Shown: positions 1-8,272 of the stretch, piece by piece
Layout: the number at the start of each line of letters is the position of its first letter
Position numbering within the stretch: position 1 is the stretch's first letter
Assembly: GCA_015222755.1 (NCBI GenBank)
Contig: JADFVX010000041.1
Coordinates: 1 to 16,691, forward strand
Reading direction: 5' to 3'
DNA length: 16,691 nucleotides
From: Pseudomonadota bacterium
GTDB lineage: Bacteria > Desulfobacterota > JADFVX01
The notes under the pieces: generated by a model
The model's input: the letters and a program-made list of their open reading frames with translations, nothing else
The model's database searches: none
What the model was told of the DNA's origin: nothing
Position numbers and translations under genes: made by a program

Positions 1-1
1 A

Positions 2-1324
2 GGCTTATCTATCGACTCACGCTCTGTTGCTGCCGATGAGCTGTTCTGGGGCATCAAGGGAGATCGCTTTGATGGTAACGATTTCCGTGATGACGCCTTC
101 AGCAAAGGGGTTACAGGTTTTGTTAGCGATAATGGTTATGTACCCGATGGCAAAAGGGATGAACTGACGCTAATAAAGGTTCCTTCATCTCTAAAGGCAT
201 TGCAGGCACTGGCGGCATACAACAGGAAAAAACATCCGGTTCCCCTTGTGGCGGTTACGGGGAGCAATGGAAAAACAACGACGAAGGAGATAATAGCCTC
301 CATTCTCAAACAGCGTTTTGAGGTACTGAAAAACGAGGGCAACCTGAATAACCAGATAGGAGTCCCGCTGACTCTTCTGAAATTACACGGTGAGCATGAA
401 GTGGCAGTAGTAGAGCTGGGTATGAACAGGGCGGGCGAAATAAGGGACCTGACTGGGATTGCACGACCCGATATAGGAGTCATTACATGCATCGGAGAGG
501 CCCATCTGGAAGGGCTGGGCAGCCTTGAAAATATAAAAAGGGCAAAGGGCGAACTTATCGAGGCAATGGAGGATGAAAAAACTATTGTGCTAAATGCCGA
601 TGATCCGGCCCTTATGGAGCTTAAAGACTTTGTGCGGGGCAAGCTTATAACATTCGGTATAAATGAGAGTGCCGATGTCATGGCCAGTGATATAGAGGTA
701 GAGTGGGGCAAGGGCACGCTTTTTATCCTTTCAGACGGTGAGAATAGACTTCCTGTCCTATTACCGCTCTACGGCGAACACCAGCTCTATAACGCACTGG
801 CCGCTACGGCCGTAGCCATATCCCTGGGATTTAATCTGAAGGAGATAAGGGAGGGGCTGGAGGCCTATGAGGCCTATTACGGAAGGATGGAGATATTGAC
901 TGAAGGCGGGGTGCACCTGATAAATGACAGCTATAACGCAAACCCATCTTCGCTCAGGTTCGCCGTAAAGACTATGGATGATCTTGCCTATGGCCGCAAA
1001 ATTGTCGTGCTGGGCGATATGCTTGAACTGGGGGAAAGGGCCGAAGAACTTCACACAGAGGCCGGGCGTTTTATTGCGTCCATAGGTGTTGATGTGCTTG
1101 TTACAGTGGGTCCGCTGGCCGAAAGCATTGCTAAAGGTGCCGTCTCCGGAGGGATGGAGGAGCAGAAGGTCCTGTCTTTCGGCGAGAGGCAGAAGGCTGT
1201 AGCCTATCTTAAAGCTGAGATAGACAAGGGAGACTGGATACTTGTAAAAGGTTCACGAGGCATGGCTATGGAAGAGGTCGCCTCAGAACTGCTGGCTTAT
1301 ATTAAAAAAAGGGAGAACAACTGA
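2..1324 (+). CDS. murF: UDP-N-acetylmuramoyl-tripeptide--D-alanyl-D-alanine ligase, 5' partial
   Basis: MurF adds the D-Ala-D-Ala dipeptide to UDP-MurNAc-tripeptide in the cytoplasm, the last Mur ligase step, using ATP. The open frame runs off the left edge: from base 2 it reads SIDSRSV and then a WGIKGDRFDG stretch, the usual MurF N-terminal domain, so an estimated 25-30 residues are missing. The TTG at 200 is an internal leucine codon, not the start. Visible motifs are the Mur ligase P-loop GSNGKTTTKE (bases about 260-289), NEGNLNNQIGVPLTLL, VELGMNRAGEI, NADDPAL, the central NDSYNANPSS, and VLGDMLELG with VKGSRGMAMEEV in the C-terminal domain. Its product is the substrate of MraY, encoded next with a one-base TGATG overlap. 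Nothing in the visible part looks damaged. Identity is very secure; only the start is unseen. Confidence 0.97.
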   Translation, partial: GLSIDSRSVAADELFWGIKGDRFDGNDFRDDAFSKGVTGFVSDNGYVPDGKRDELTLIKVPSSLKALQALAAYNRKKHPVPLVAVTGSNGKTTTKEIIASILKQRFEVLKNEGNLNNQIGVPLTLLKLHGEHEVAVVELGMNRAGEIRDLTGIARPDIGVITCIGEAHLEGLGSLENIKRAKGELIEAMEDEKTIVLNADDPALMELKDFVRGKLITFGINESADVMASDIEVEWGKGTLFILSDGENRLPVLLPLYGEHQLYNALAATAVAISLGFNLKEIREGLEAYEAYYGRMEILTEGGVHLINDSYNANPSSLRFAVKTMDDLAYGRKIVVLGDMLELGERAEELHTEAGRFIASIGVDVLVTVGPLAESIAKGAVSGGMEEQKVLSFGERQKAVAYLKAEIDKGDWILVKGSRGMAMEEVASELLAYIKKRENN

Positions 1325-2397
1325 TGCTGTATCATCTCCTTTATCCGCTACATACCGACTATTCCTTTCTGAATGTATTTAAGTACATTTCATTCAGAAC
1401 TATCTATGCCACCCTGACCGCCCTCGCTATAAGTTTTATACTCGGGCCCTGGATGATAAGGAAACTGACAAGGCACCAGATCGGGGAGAAGGTGAGGAAG
1501 GACGGCCCCGAGCGTCACCTGGAAAAGGAGGGTACTCCGACTATGGGAGGCGCCCTTATCCTGTTTTCCGTTGTAATCCCTACCCTTCTGTGGGCAGACC
1601 TCGGCAACCGCTATATCTGGCTTGTACTCTTTGTCACCATAAGTTTTGGTTTTATCGGGTATGTCGATGATATGTACAAGGTGAGTGGTAAAAAAGCGGG
1701 CGGGATGAAGGCTCGTTACAAGTTCGGCTTGCAGGTTCTCTTTACTTCATTTGTAGCCTACCTGCTTATGCAGTGGGGATTCAGCACAGACCTTTATTTT
1801 CCATTTTTCAAATCTATAACACTCAGTCTGGGCATCTTTTTTATACCATTTGTTGTACTGGTGATAGCCGGGGCATCAAACGCCGTCAATCTGACTGACG
1901 GTCTTGACGGACTCGCCATAGGACCTGTGACGATAGCATCGCTGGCATACCTGCTTGTTGCCTATTTCTCCGGCCATACGGTGATTGCAAACTATCTACA
2001 GATACCTTATATCGCTGGAAGCGGCGAGCTTGCAATCTTTTGCGGGGCGATGGTGGGGGCGAGTCTTGGTTTTTTATGGTTCAACACCTATCCTGCTCAG
2101 GTTTTTATGGGAGATGTTGGTTCTCTGCCTCTGGGTGCTGCACTTGGTGTTATAGCGGTGATTACCAAGCATGAGATACTTCTGTCTATTGTCGGTGGCC
2201 TTTTTGTAGTCGAGGCGCTGTCTGTCATTTTTCAGGTCTTTTCCTACAAGATGCGGAAGAAAAGGATATTCCTTATGGCCCCCATACATCACCACTATGA
2301 GCTTAAAGGCTGGGCAGAACCCAAGATAATAGTCCGTTTCTGGATAGTTGCCATAATACTTGCCCTTGTGGGGCTGAGTACTCTCAAATTGAGGTAG
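1324..2397 (+). CDS. mraY: Phospho-N-acetylmuramoyl-pentapeptide-transferase
   Basis: MraY moves phospho-MurNAc-pentapeptide from UDP onto undecaprenyl phosphate in the inner membrane, giving lipid I. The 357-residue protein has the family's usual length and about ten hydrophobic segments. Diagnostic stretches are GPERHLEKEGTPTMGG (61-76), the Asp pair in GYVDDMYK (D115, D116), NAVNLTDGLDGLA (186-198), the catalytic-site FMGDVGS (D264) and the HHH of PIHHHYELKGW (322-324), all as expected for an active Mg-dependent enzyme. The ATG shares its A with the murF stop, implying translational coupling. The protein ends one base before the murD start codon. No anomaly was seen. Confidence 0.98.
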   Translation: MLYHLLYPLHTDYSFLNVFKYISFRTIYATLTALAISFILGPWMIRKLTRHQIGEKVRKDGPERHLEKEGTPTMGGALILFSVVIPTLLWADLGNRYIWLVLFVTISFGFIGYVDDMYKVSGKKAGGMKARYKFGLQVLFTSFVAYLLMQWGFSTDLYFPFFKSITLSLGIFFIPFVVLVIAGASNAVNLTDGLDGLAIGPVTIASLAYLLVAYFSGHTVIANYLQIPYIAGSGELAIFCGAMVGASLGFLWFNTYPAQVFMGDVGSLPLGAALGVIAVITKHEILLSIVGGLFVVEALSVIFQVFSYKMRKKRIFLMAPIHHHYELKGWAEPKIIVRFWIVAIILALVGLSTLKLR

Positions 2398-2398
2398 G

Positions 2399-3787
2399 AT
2401 GGAGCTTAAAGGTAAAAAAGCGCTGGTAATAGGAGCGGGCAAAAGCGGCATAGCTGCGGCGCGCTTTCTTGTTCGCAGGGGCGCAGAGGTGATCCTTAAT
2501 GATAGCGCCGACCTCTCAGCGCAGTCTGATCTAACTAAAGAAGGGATCAAGCTGGCCGGAGGCGGGCATCCCCTGTCGCTCTTTGGTGCTTTGGATATTG
2601 TCGTTCTCTCTCCCGGTGTACCTACTGGCGAAGGTGACATCAAAGAGGGTCTGTCAGCTGCCATTAGTTCCGGAGCCGATGTAATTAGCGAGATAGAGCT
2701 TGCATCACGTTTCACCCAAACTCCCGTCATCGCAGTTGCAGGGACGAACGGGAAAAGTACAACAACGCTGCTAATAGGCCACATACTTTCGGCTTCCGGC
2801 AAAAGAGTTTTTGCAGGCGGCAATCTTGGCACGCCCTTTTGTCAGTATCTGATAGATGGAGATGATGCCGATTATATAGTACTGGAGGTAAGCAGTTTTC
2901 AACTGGAGCGTATTGCCGCTTTTAAACCGATGATATCGGTAATGCTCAATATCACCGCTGACCATCTGGACCGCTACCCCTCTATGGAAGAATATGTGGA
3001 GGCAAAAAAGAGGGTCTTTCTTAACCAGTCACCGGAACAGTTTGCCGTTGTAAACGTGGAAGATAAGATAAGCGCTTCACTTGTAAAAGACATAGGGGCA
3101 ACAGTCATACCCTTTGGAATAAAGAATCGCCATGAAGGCGGGGTATCTTTTGAAAATTGCAATATAGTGTCGGACATAAAAGATCACAGCTGCCGTATAA
3201 GCAGAGAAAGACTGCATCTGCATGGCAGTCACAATACGGAGAACCTGATGGCAGCAGCAGCTGTATCGCTTATCTGCGGCATGACAGGAGAAGAGATAGA
3301 AAAGAGTCTTTCAGGCTTTGAGGGCCTGCCGCACCGTATGGAATTTGTATCAGAGATAGAGGGTGTATTTTTCTATGACGACTCCAAGGCGACCAATGTG
3401 GGAGCCCTAATGAAAAGCCTTGAGGGGATGGAGACAGAGGTGGTACTCATTGCCGGAGGAAGAGATAAAAAAGGTGGCTACGGACAGCTTAAGCCACTTG
3501 TTAAGCAAAAGGTAAGGCATCTTGTTCTCATAGGTGAGGCAGCCAGGTCAATAGGGGAAATACTGGGTTCAGATACGGAGACATCCTATGCCGCCTCGAT
3601 GGAAGAGGCTGTATATAAGGCATGGAAGGCGGCAAAGACGGGTGATGTTGTTATGCTGTCCCCTGCCGGCTCTAGTTTTGATATGTTTAAAAGTTATGTT
3701 CATCGTGGAGACTGTTTTAAAAAAGCAGTCATGACGATTGCAGGAGCAGAGGAAGAGCGGCTCAGGGGAGAGGGAAATGCACTCTAA
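2399..3787 (+). CDS. murD: UDP-N-acetylmuramoyl-L-alanine--D-glutamate ligase
   Basis: MurD adds D-glutamate to UDP-MurNAc-L-Ala in the cytoplasm. The 462-residue protein shows the N-terminal Rossmann-like nucleotide-sugar domain (VIGAGKSGIAAARFL, 10-24), the P-loop AGTNGKSTT (114-122), EVSSFQLE (163-170), NITADHLDRY (184-193), the lysine expected to be carbamylated in EAKKRVF (K203), HGSHNTENLMAA (275-286), PHRMEFV, DDSKATN (327-333), and the C-terminal SPAGSSFDMF (421-430). A GAGGT lies just upstream of the ATG, inside the end of mraY. The last 11 bases overlap the start of ftsW in another frame. In classical clusters murD likewise sits between mraY and ftsW. No missing catalytic residue was seen. 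Confidence 0.98.
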   Translation: MELKGKKALVIGAGKSGIAAARFLVRRGAEVILNDSADLSAQSDLTKEGIKLAGGGHPLSLFGALDIVVLSPGVPTGEGDIKEGLSAAISSGADVISEIELASRFTQTPVIAVAGTNGKSTTTLLIGHILSASGKRVFAGGNLGTPFCQYLIDGDDADYIVLEVSSFQLERIAAFKPMISVMLNITADHLDRYPSMEEYVEAKKRVFLNQSPEQFAVVNVEDKISASLVKDIGATVIPFGIKNRHEGGVSFENCNIVSDIKDHSCRISRERLHLHGSHNTENLMAAAAVSLICGMTGEEIEKSLSGFEGLPHRMEFVSEIEGVFFYDDSKATNVGALMKSLEGMETEVVLIAGGRDKKGGYGQLKPLVKQKVRHLVLIGEAARSIGEILGSDTETSYAASMEEAVYKAWKAAKTGDVVMLSPAGSSFDMFKSYVHRGDCFKKAVMTIAGAEEERLRGEGNAL

Positions 3788-4871
3788 ACTTTGGTCGGAA
3801 AGAGCTATCGGCGTCATCGCCATATTCCTTGTCCTGACAGGGGTCGTTATGGTCTATAGCGCAAGCTCTATAATAGCCGATAAAAGGTTCCATGATAGTT
3901 TTATGTTTTTGAAAAAGCATATTATATACGCCTTCATAGCAATCGGGGCAATGCTTGTAGTGGCGAGGATAGATTACCAGGTAATGAGGAAACTTGCCAC
4001 ACCTATACTGTTTTTTGCCCTTGCCCTCCTTGTACTGCTGCTCATCCCGGGTGTAGGCACTGAGGCCGGGGGTGCAACACGCTGGTTGAGGTTCGGACCC
4101 TTGTCATTGCAGCCTTCGGAGGTGGCCAAGCTGGCAGTAATCATCTTTCTGGCGAACTCTTTTGCCAACAAGAAGGACATGACGGACTTTAAAAAGGGAT
4201 ACCTTCCTTATATGGCAATCTTGATCATGTTTGTAACGCTCATGCTGATGCAGCCCGATTTTGGAACGGCAATGACGCTTTCCGCCATAATATTCACCAT
4301 GCTTTTTGTGGCCGGAGTGAAGATTCAGTATCTCTCCGTTTCACTTCTCGCTATGGCGGGTGCGGCGGCGATGCTTGTTGCAACGGCAGAATATCGTATG
4401 AAGCGTCTCATATCATTCCTTGATCCGTGGAGCGACCCGCAGGATACAGGCTTCCAGATCATACAGTCCTTTCTTGCCTTCGGCTCTGGAGGGCTTGGCG
4501 GGAGAGGTCTTGGTGAGGGGAGACAGAAGCTTTTTTACCTTCCTGAGCCGCACACCGATTTTATCCTCTCCGTTATAGGTGAGGAGCTTGGGTTTATTGG
4601 CGTAACGCTGATAGTCCTGCTCTTTGCTGCACTGGTACTTTTGGGAATCAGGGCCTCTCTCAGGGCCTCAGATCGCTTCGGCTCTCACCTGGCGCTGGGC
4701 ATAACAGCAATGATAGGCCTTCAGGCGGCAATCAATATGGGAGTTGTTATGGGGCTTTTACCCACAAAAGGTCTCCCCCTCCCCTTCCTGAGTTACGGAG
4801 GGACTTCCCTGCTGGTGAACATGCTGGGTGTGGGCCTGCTTATAAGCGTTACGGCAAGGGGGCAGTCATGA
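3777..4871 (+). CDS. ftsW: Septal peptidoglycan glycosyltransferase FtsW (SEDS family)
   Basis: FtsW is the inner-membrane SEDS glycosyltransferase that polymerises lipid II at the division site together with FtsI (PBP3). From the ATG at 3777 the protein is 364 residues with about ten hydrophobic segments. It carries the FtsW/RodA hallmarks: VMVYSASS near the N-terminus, GGATRWLRFGPLSLQPSE (98-115), MQPDFGTA (158-165), PEPHTDFILSVIGEELG (256-272), whose Asp261 matches the essential Asp of the family, and KGLPLPFLSYGGTSLL (331-346). This start is preferred over the in-frame TTG at 3738 because a purine-rich GGGGAGAGGG precedes it at good spacing and the upstream extension lies inside murD. The 3' end overlaps murG by four bases (ATGA). 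FtsW rather than RodA is supported by its place between murD and murG. Confidence 0.96.
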   Translation: MHSKLWSERAIGVIAIFLVLTGVVMVYSASSIIADKRFHDSFMFLKKHIIYAFIAIGAMLVVARIDYQVMRKLATPILFFALALLVLLLIPGVGTEAGGATRWLRFGPLSLQPSEVAKLAVIIFLANSFANKKDMTDFKKGYLPYMAILIMFVTLMLMQPDFGTAMTLSAIIFTMLFVAGVKIQYLSVSLLAMAGAAAMLVATAEYRMKRLISFLDPWSDPQDTGFQIIQSFLAFGSGGLGGRGLGEGRQKLFYLPEPHTDFILSVIGEELGFIGVTLIVLLFAALVLLGIRASLRASDRFGSHLALGITAMIGLQAAINMGVVMGLLPTKGLPLPFLSYGGTSLLVNMLGVGLLISVTARGQS

Positions 4872-5941
4872 GACTGCTTCTTTCAGGAGGCGGTACCGGG
4901 GGGCATCTGTTCCCGGCTATTGCTGTTGCCGAAGAGTGCACAGGGCGTAATGACAATGCTGATATACTTTTTGTCGGAACAAAGGCGGGACTTGAGGCAA
5001 GGCTTATTCCTGAGCAGGGTTGGGAGATCCGTTACGTGCTTTCGGGAGGTATTAAGGGGCGTGGCCTTGCAGGTGCAGTTGCAGGCCTCTTTAAGGCATT
5101 TTGGGGATTTCTCCAGTCCATAAAGATCATAGCCGATTTCCGGCCCGGGGTAATACTGGGCATGGGGGGCTATGCCTCGGCCCCGGCCATAGTGGCGGGC
5201 AGACTTTTCGGGATCAGTTCTGCCATACATGAGCAAAATGCCATGCCGGGGCTTGCAAACAGGCTGCTGGGACATTTTGCAAACAGGGTATTTCTCACAT
5301 ATCCGGAGTCTGGCCGCTTTTTTTCAGCAGGAAAGACGATAGTTACAGGGAACCCTGTAAGAAAGGAGTTTCTTGAGAACGGCCTCAAAGCTACAGGGGA
5401 AAATGAGAAATTCACCGTTTTTGTATTCGGTGGGAGCCGCGGGGCACACAGGATTAACGAGGTGGTATCTGAAGCTATGACGGGATCGTTAAGGGCAGAG
5501 AAAATAAGCCTCATCCACCAGACAGGGGCAAATGACTTGGAAGATATTAACAAGCGATATAGGGATGCCGGGATAGATGCTGAGGTGCAGCCCTTTATCG
5601 ATGACATGCTTGCTGCTTACATGAAGGCTGATCTTGTCCTATGCCGGGCAGGGGCCACAACGATAGCTGAACTCATGGCCATGGGGAAACCTTCCCTGCT
5701 CATCCCTTATCCCTACGCCGCAGACGACCATCAGGCAAAAAATGCACAAGCCCTCGTTGATGCAGGGGCTGCTGAGATGATACTTGAATCTGACCTTGAT
5801 GCAGGCCTGCTTGCAGGAAGAATAAAGTCACTCATGGCTGATGAAAAAAGGATTTGCGAGATGGGCAAAAGGGCTGCGGGACTGGCAAGGAAAGATACAG
5901 CAAGAATTATTTGCGAAGAACTTCAAAAATTGGCGGCATAG
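4868..5941 (+). CDS. murG: Undecaprenyldiphospho-muramoylpentapeptide beta-N-acetylglucosaminyltransferase
   Basis: MurG adds GlcNAc from UDP-GlcNAc to lipid I on the cytoplasmic face of the membrane, forming lipid II. The 357-residue GT-B protein has the N-terminal glycine loop SGGGTGGHLFPA (6-17, His13), the second glycine loop GMGGYASAP (98-106), IHEQNAMPG (120-128), VTGNPVRKEF (159-168), the third glycine loop VFGGSRGAHRIN (186-197), and the UDP-GlcNAc-binding CRAGATTIAEL (259-269, Glu268 region) followed by GKPSLLIPYPYAADDHQ. The ATG forms an ATGA overlap with the ftsW stop, so the two genes are probably translationally coupled. Length and motifs are typical. Identity is very secure. Confidence 0.98.
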   Translation: MRLLLSGGGTGGHLFPAIAVAEECTGRNDNADILFVGTKAGLEARLIPEQGWEIRYVLSGGIKGRGLAGAVAGLFKAFWGFLQSIKIIADFRPGVILGMGGYASAPAIVAGRLFGISSAIHEQNAMPGLANRLLGHFANRVFLTYPESGRFFSAGKTIVTGNPVRKEFLENGLKATGENEKFTVFVFGGSRGAHRINEVVSEAMTGSLRAEKISLIHQTGANDLEDINKRYRDAGIDAEVQPFIDDMLAAYMKADLVLCRAGATTIAELMAMGKPSLLIPYPYAADDHQAKNAQALVDAGAAEMILESDLDAGLLAGRIKSLMADEKRICEMGKRAAGLARKDTARIICEELQKLAA

Positions 5942-5948
5942 GGGATAT

Positions 5949-7355
5949 ATGTTTAAAAAGACAGAGCATATACACTTTATAGGGATCGGCGGGATTGGAA
6001 TGAGCGGAATAGCAGAGGTCCTCATAAATCTCGGATTCAAGGTGAGTGGTTCGGACCTTAAGGAAGGAGACACTACAAAACGCCTTGTCTCCCTCGGCGC
6101 TGATATAGCCTACAGGCATAAGAAGGAAAACATTAAAGATGCGGATGTTGTGGTTATTTCCTCTGCTGTAAAGGAAGACAATCCCGAGGTAATGGAAGCC
6201 CACAGGCGCCTCGTTCCTGTAATACCCAGGGCAGAGATGCTTGCAGAGCTTATGAGACTGAAGCGAGGAGTCGCCATAGCCGGAACACACGGCAAGACAA
6301 CCACCACTTCCATGGTTTCTACCATCCTCTCCGGCGCTGGCATCGACCCCACAGTAGTAATAGGTGGAAAGCTGAACAGTATAGGAAGTAATGCCAAACT
6401 GGGACAGGGCGAGTACCTTGTAGCTGAGGCTGACGAGAGTGATGGCTCATTCCTCTATCTATCACCGATCCTTTCGGTAGTCACAAATATCGACCCCGAG
6501 CATCTGGATCACTATGGGAGTATGGAAGAGGTCATGAAGGCCTACCTCTACTTTATAAACAAGGTTCCCTTTTACGGCCTATCGGTTCTGTGCATAGACA
6601 ACAAGAACATCCAGCGCCTGCTCCCCTCAATAAGGAAGCCCTTTGTGACTTATGGTATGACTCCTCAGGCGACATTCCAGGCAACGGATATCGTCTTTGA
6701 AGGCATGATTACATCCTTCACCGTTAAGGAAAGGGATGTGGAACTTGGCAGCCTGTCCATCAATATGCCCGGCATGCATAATGTCTACAACGCCCTTGCG
6801 GCGGTGGCTGTTTCCATCTCCCTTGATATCGATTTTGCTGCAATTCAGTCGGGTATGGAAGGTTTTTGCGGTATCCAGAGGCGTTTCCAGCTGAAAGGGG
6901 AACATGCCGGGATAAGTGTTATCGATGATTACGGGCATCACCCAACGGAGATAAAGGCTACCCTCTCTGCCGCAAAAAAAGGCTGGGACAGACGCGTAGT
7001 CGCTGTTTTTCAGCCTCACCGTTATTCAAGGACGAAAGAGCTTTTCGAAGATTTTGTAACGGCATTTAATGAGGCAGATCTACTTATCCTGACAGATATT
7101 TATGCCGCTGGTGAAAAACCTATAGAGGGAATCACGGGTAGACATTTATATGAAGAGGTCGTCAAACACGGACATAGAGATGTGAGTTATGTTGCCGATG
7201 TGGCAGATGTTTCGGCCCTGCTGCATAAAAAGACAAAACGCGGGGACATGGTAATAACTCTGGGTGCAGGTAATGTATATAGCGCAGGAGAGCTCTTCCT
7301 TCAGGAGCTAAAGGAAAGCTCTCCTGTAAAGATAGTGTCAAGAGGAAGAAAATAA
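5949..7355 (+). CDS. murC: UDP-N-acetylmuramate--L-alanine ligase
   Basis: MurC adds L-Ala to UDP-MurNAc, the first peptide step. From the ATG at 5949 the protein is 468 residues, normal for the family. It shows the N-terminal GIGGIGMSGIAEVL (12-25), the P-loop AGTHGKTTTT (111-120), AEADESDGSFL (159-169), NIDPEHLDHYG (180-190), GMHNVYNALAA (275-285), the MurC signature DDYGHHPTE (326-334) and FQPHRYSRT (354-362). The start is chosen because AGGGGA lies just upstream and homology begins right after it; the in-frame ATG at 5841 would add 36 residues that are merely the end of murG read in another frame. The gap to murG is seven bases. The short basic tail after LQELKESS is probably a non-conserved end. 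Confidence 0.97.
   Translation: MFKKTEHIHFIGIGGIGMSGIAEVLINLGFKVSGSDLKEGDTTKRLVSLGADIAYRHKKENIKDADVVVISSAVKEDNPEVMEAHRRLVPVIPRAEMLAELMRLKRGVAIAGTHGKTTTTSMVSTILSGAGIDPTVVIGGKLNSIGSNAKLGQGEYLVAEADESDGSFLYLSPILSVVTNIDPEHLDHYGSMEEVMKAYLYFINKVPFYGLSVLCIDNKNIQRLLPSIRKPFVTYGMTPQATFQATDIVFEGMITSFTVKERDVELGSLSINMPGMHNVYNALAAVAVSISLDIDFAAIQSGMEGFCGIQRRFQLKGEHAGISVIDDYGHHPTEIKATLSAAKKGWDRRVVAVFQPHRYSRTKELFEDFVTAFNEADLLILTDIYAAGEKPIEGITGRHLYEEVVKHGHRDVSYVADVADVSALLHKKTKRGDMVITLGAGNVYSAGELFLQELKESSPVKIVSRGRK
7341..7354 (+). promoter_or_regulatory. Candidate ribosome binding site with ATA start for murB
   Basis: AGAGGAAG at 7341-7348 sits three bases before an ATA codon at 7352-7354, in frame with murB and overlapping the murC stop as ATAA. 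This mirrors the ATGA and GTGA junctions elsewhere in the operon. No ATG, GTG, TTG or CTG occurs in the murB frame between the stop at 7280 and GTG 7400. ATA initiation is rare, so this is only a candidate. Confidence 0.3.
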
Positions 7356-7399
7356 AAGGGCTTGCTGAAAGAATAAGCTCGAAGATCAGCGGCAGGGTC

Positions 7400-8272
7400 G
7401 TGAAAAATCTGCCCATGAGCGGGCATACTACCTTTAAGGTGGGAGGCAAGGCTGATCTGATGGTGTACCCGGGTGATGCTGAAGAACTTGGAAAAGTGAT
7501 ATGCATGCTGAAAGATGAAGGCCTGCCTTTTTTGATGCTGGGTTCAGGTTCTAACCTGCTTGTAAGTGATGAAGGCCTGAGAGGTGCTGTGATAAGTCTT
7601 AAGGAAGGTTTCAGAAACATTGAAATAGCAGATGAGTTGACTATTGACTGCGGTGCCGGTCTGTCACTTGGCGTGCTTGTAAATTTTGCCGCAGGACATG
7701 CCCTCTCTGGCATCGAGTTCCTGTCCGGCATTCCCGGGACTGTAGGAGGTGCCCTGTGGATGAATGCAGGGGCCTTTGGCTCCGAGATAAAGGATGTTAT
7801 AGCCTCTGTAAGCTTTGCGGACAGTAATGGAGACTTAAAAAATATAGGAATAAATGATCTGCCATTTTCCTACAGGAAGCTTGACGTGGATCCCCGATGT
7901 GTAGTTACAGGCTGCAGGCTTGTACTGGAAAAGGGCGATGAGTCTATTATAAGGGAAAAGATAAGGTCCTATGCAACGAGGCGCGCTGAAAGCCAACCAC
8001 TTGGCAGGGCGACGGCAGGTTCGGTATTTAAAAACCCTCCCGGTGATTTTGCGGGCAGGCTTATAGAAGATGCGGGCATGAAGGGCGTGCATATGGGAAA
8101 GGCAAAGGTATCGGAAAAACATGCCAACTTTATTGAAAATACGGGCGGTGCCAGTGCAAGAGATATCTTTGAACTGATGAGAAAGGTAGCGGCAAAGGTG
8201 TTTGAATCGAGCGGTATCCAGCTTGAGCCGGAAGTAAAGATAGTCGGGGAGGGATTGGGGCCTTGGCAGTGA
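7400..8272 (+). CDS. murB: UDP-N-acetylenolpyruvoylglucosamine reductase (start uncertain)
   Basis: MurB is the FAD/NADPH enzyme that reduces UDP-GlcNAc-enolpyruvate to UDP-MurNAc, supplying MurC. Visible motifs are TTFKVGGKAD (10-19 from the GTG at 7400), the FAD-binding LGSGSNLLVSD (47-57), GIEFLSGIPGTVGGALWMNAG (104-124), SYRK, AGSVFKNP (206-213) with the catalytic Ser208, and LEPEV (275-279) with the catalytic Glu278. The layout looks like the shorter type II MurB. The start is a problem: GTG 7400 is the first standard start codon in the frame, but it leaves only about nine residues before the FAD domain. The frame stays open back to a stop at 7280, and the residues between, AERISSKISGRVVKN, look like a genuine MurB N-terminus. 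An ATA at 7352 that overlaps the murC TAA and follows AGAGGAAG could be the real start (306 residues). Confidence 0.95.
   Translation: MKNLPMSGHTTFKVGGKADLMVYPGDAEELGKVICMLKDEGLPFLMLGSGSNLLVSDEGLRGAVISLKEGFRNIEIADELTIDCGAGLSLGVLVNFAAGHALSGIEFLSGIPGTVGGALWMNAGAFGSEIKDVIASVSFADSNGDLKNIGINDLPFSYRKLDVDPRCVVTGCRLVLEKGDESIIREKIRSYATRRAESQPLGRATAGSVFKNPPGDFAGRLIEDAGMKGVHMGKAKVSEKHANFIENTGGASARDIFELMRKVAAKVFESSGIQLEPEVKIVGEGLGPWQ

Noticed and set aside
2074..2832. 252-codon open frame on the - strand across mraY and murD
   Set aside because: It is antisense to two certain genes and its translation looks like a codon shadow with no motif.
3738..3776. Longer ftsW starting at TTG 3738
   Set aside because: The added 13 residues come from the murD C-terminus in another frame, and a much better ribosome binding site precedes ATG 3777.
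5841..5948. Longer murC starting at ATG 5841
   Set aside because: It lies wholly within the end of murG and adds 36 basic residues with no MurC homology; ATG 5949 with AGGGGA upstream is preferred.
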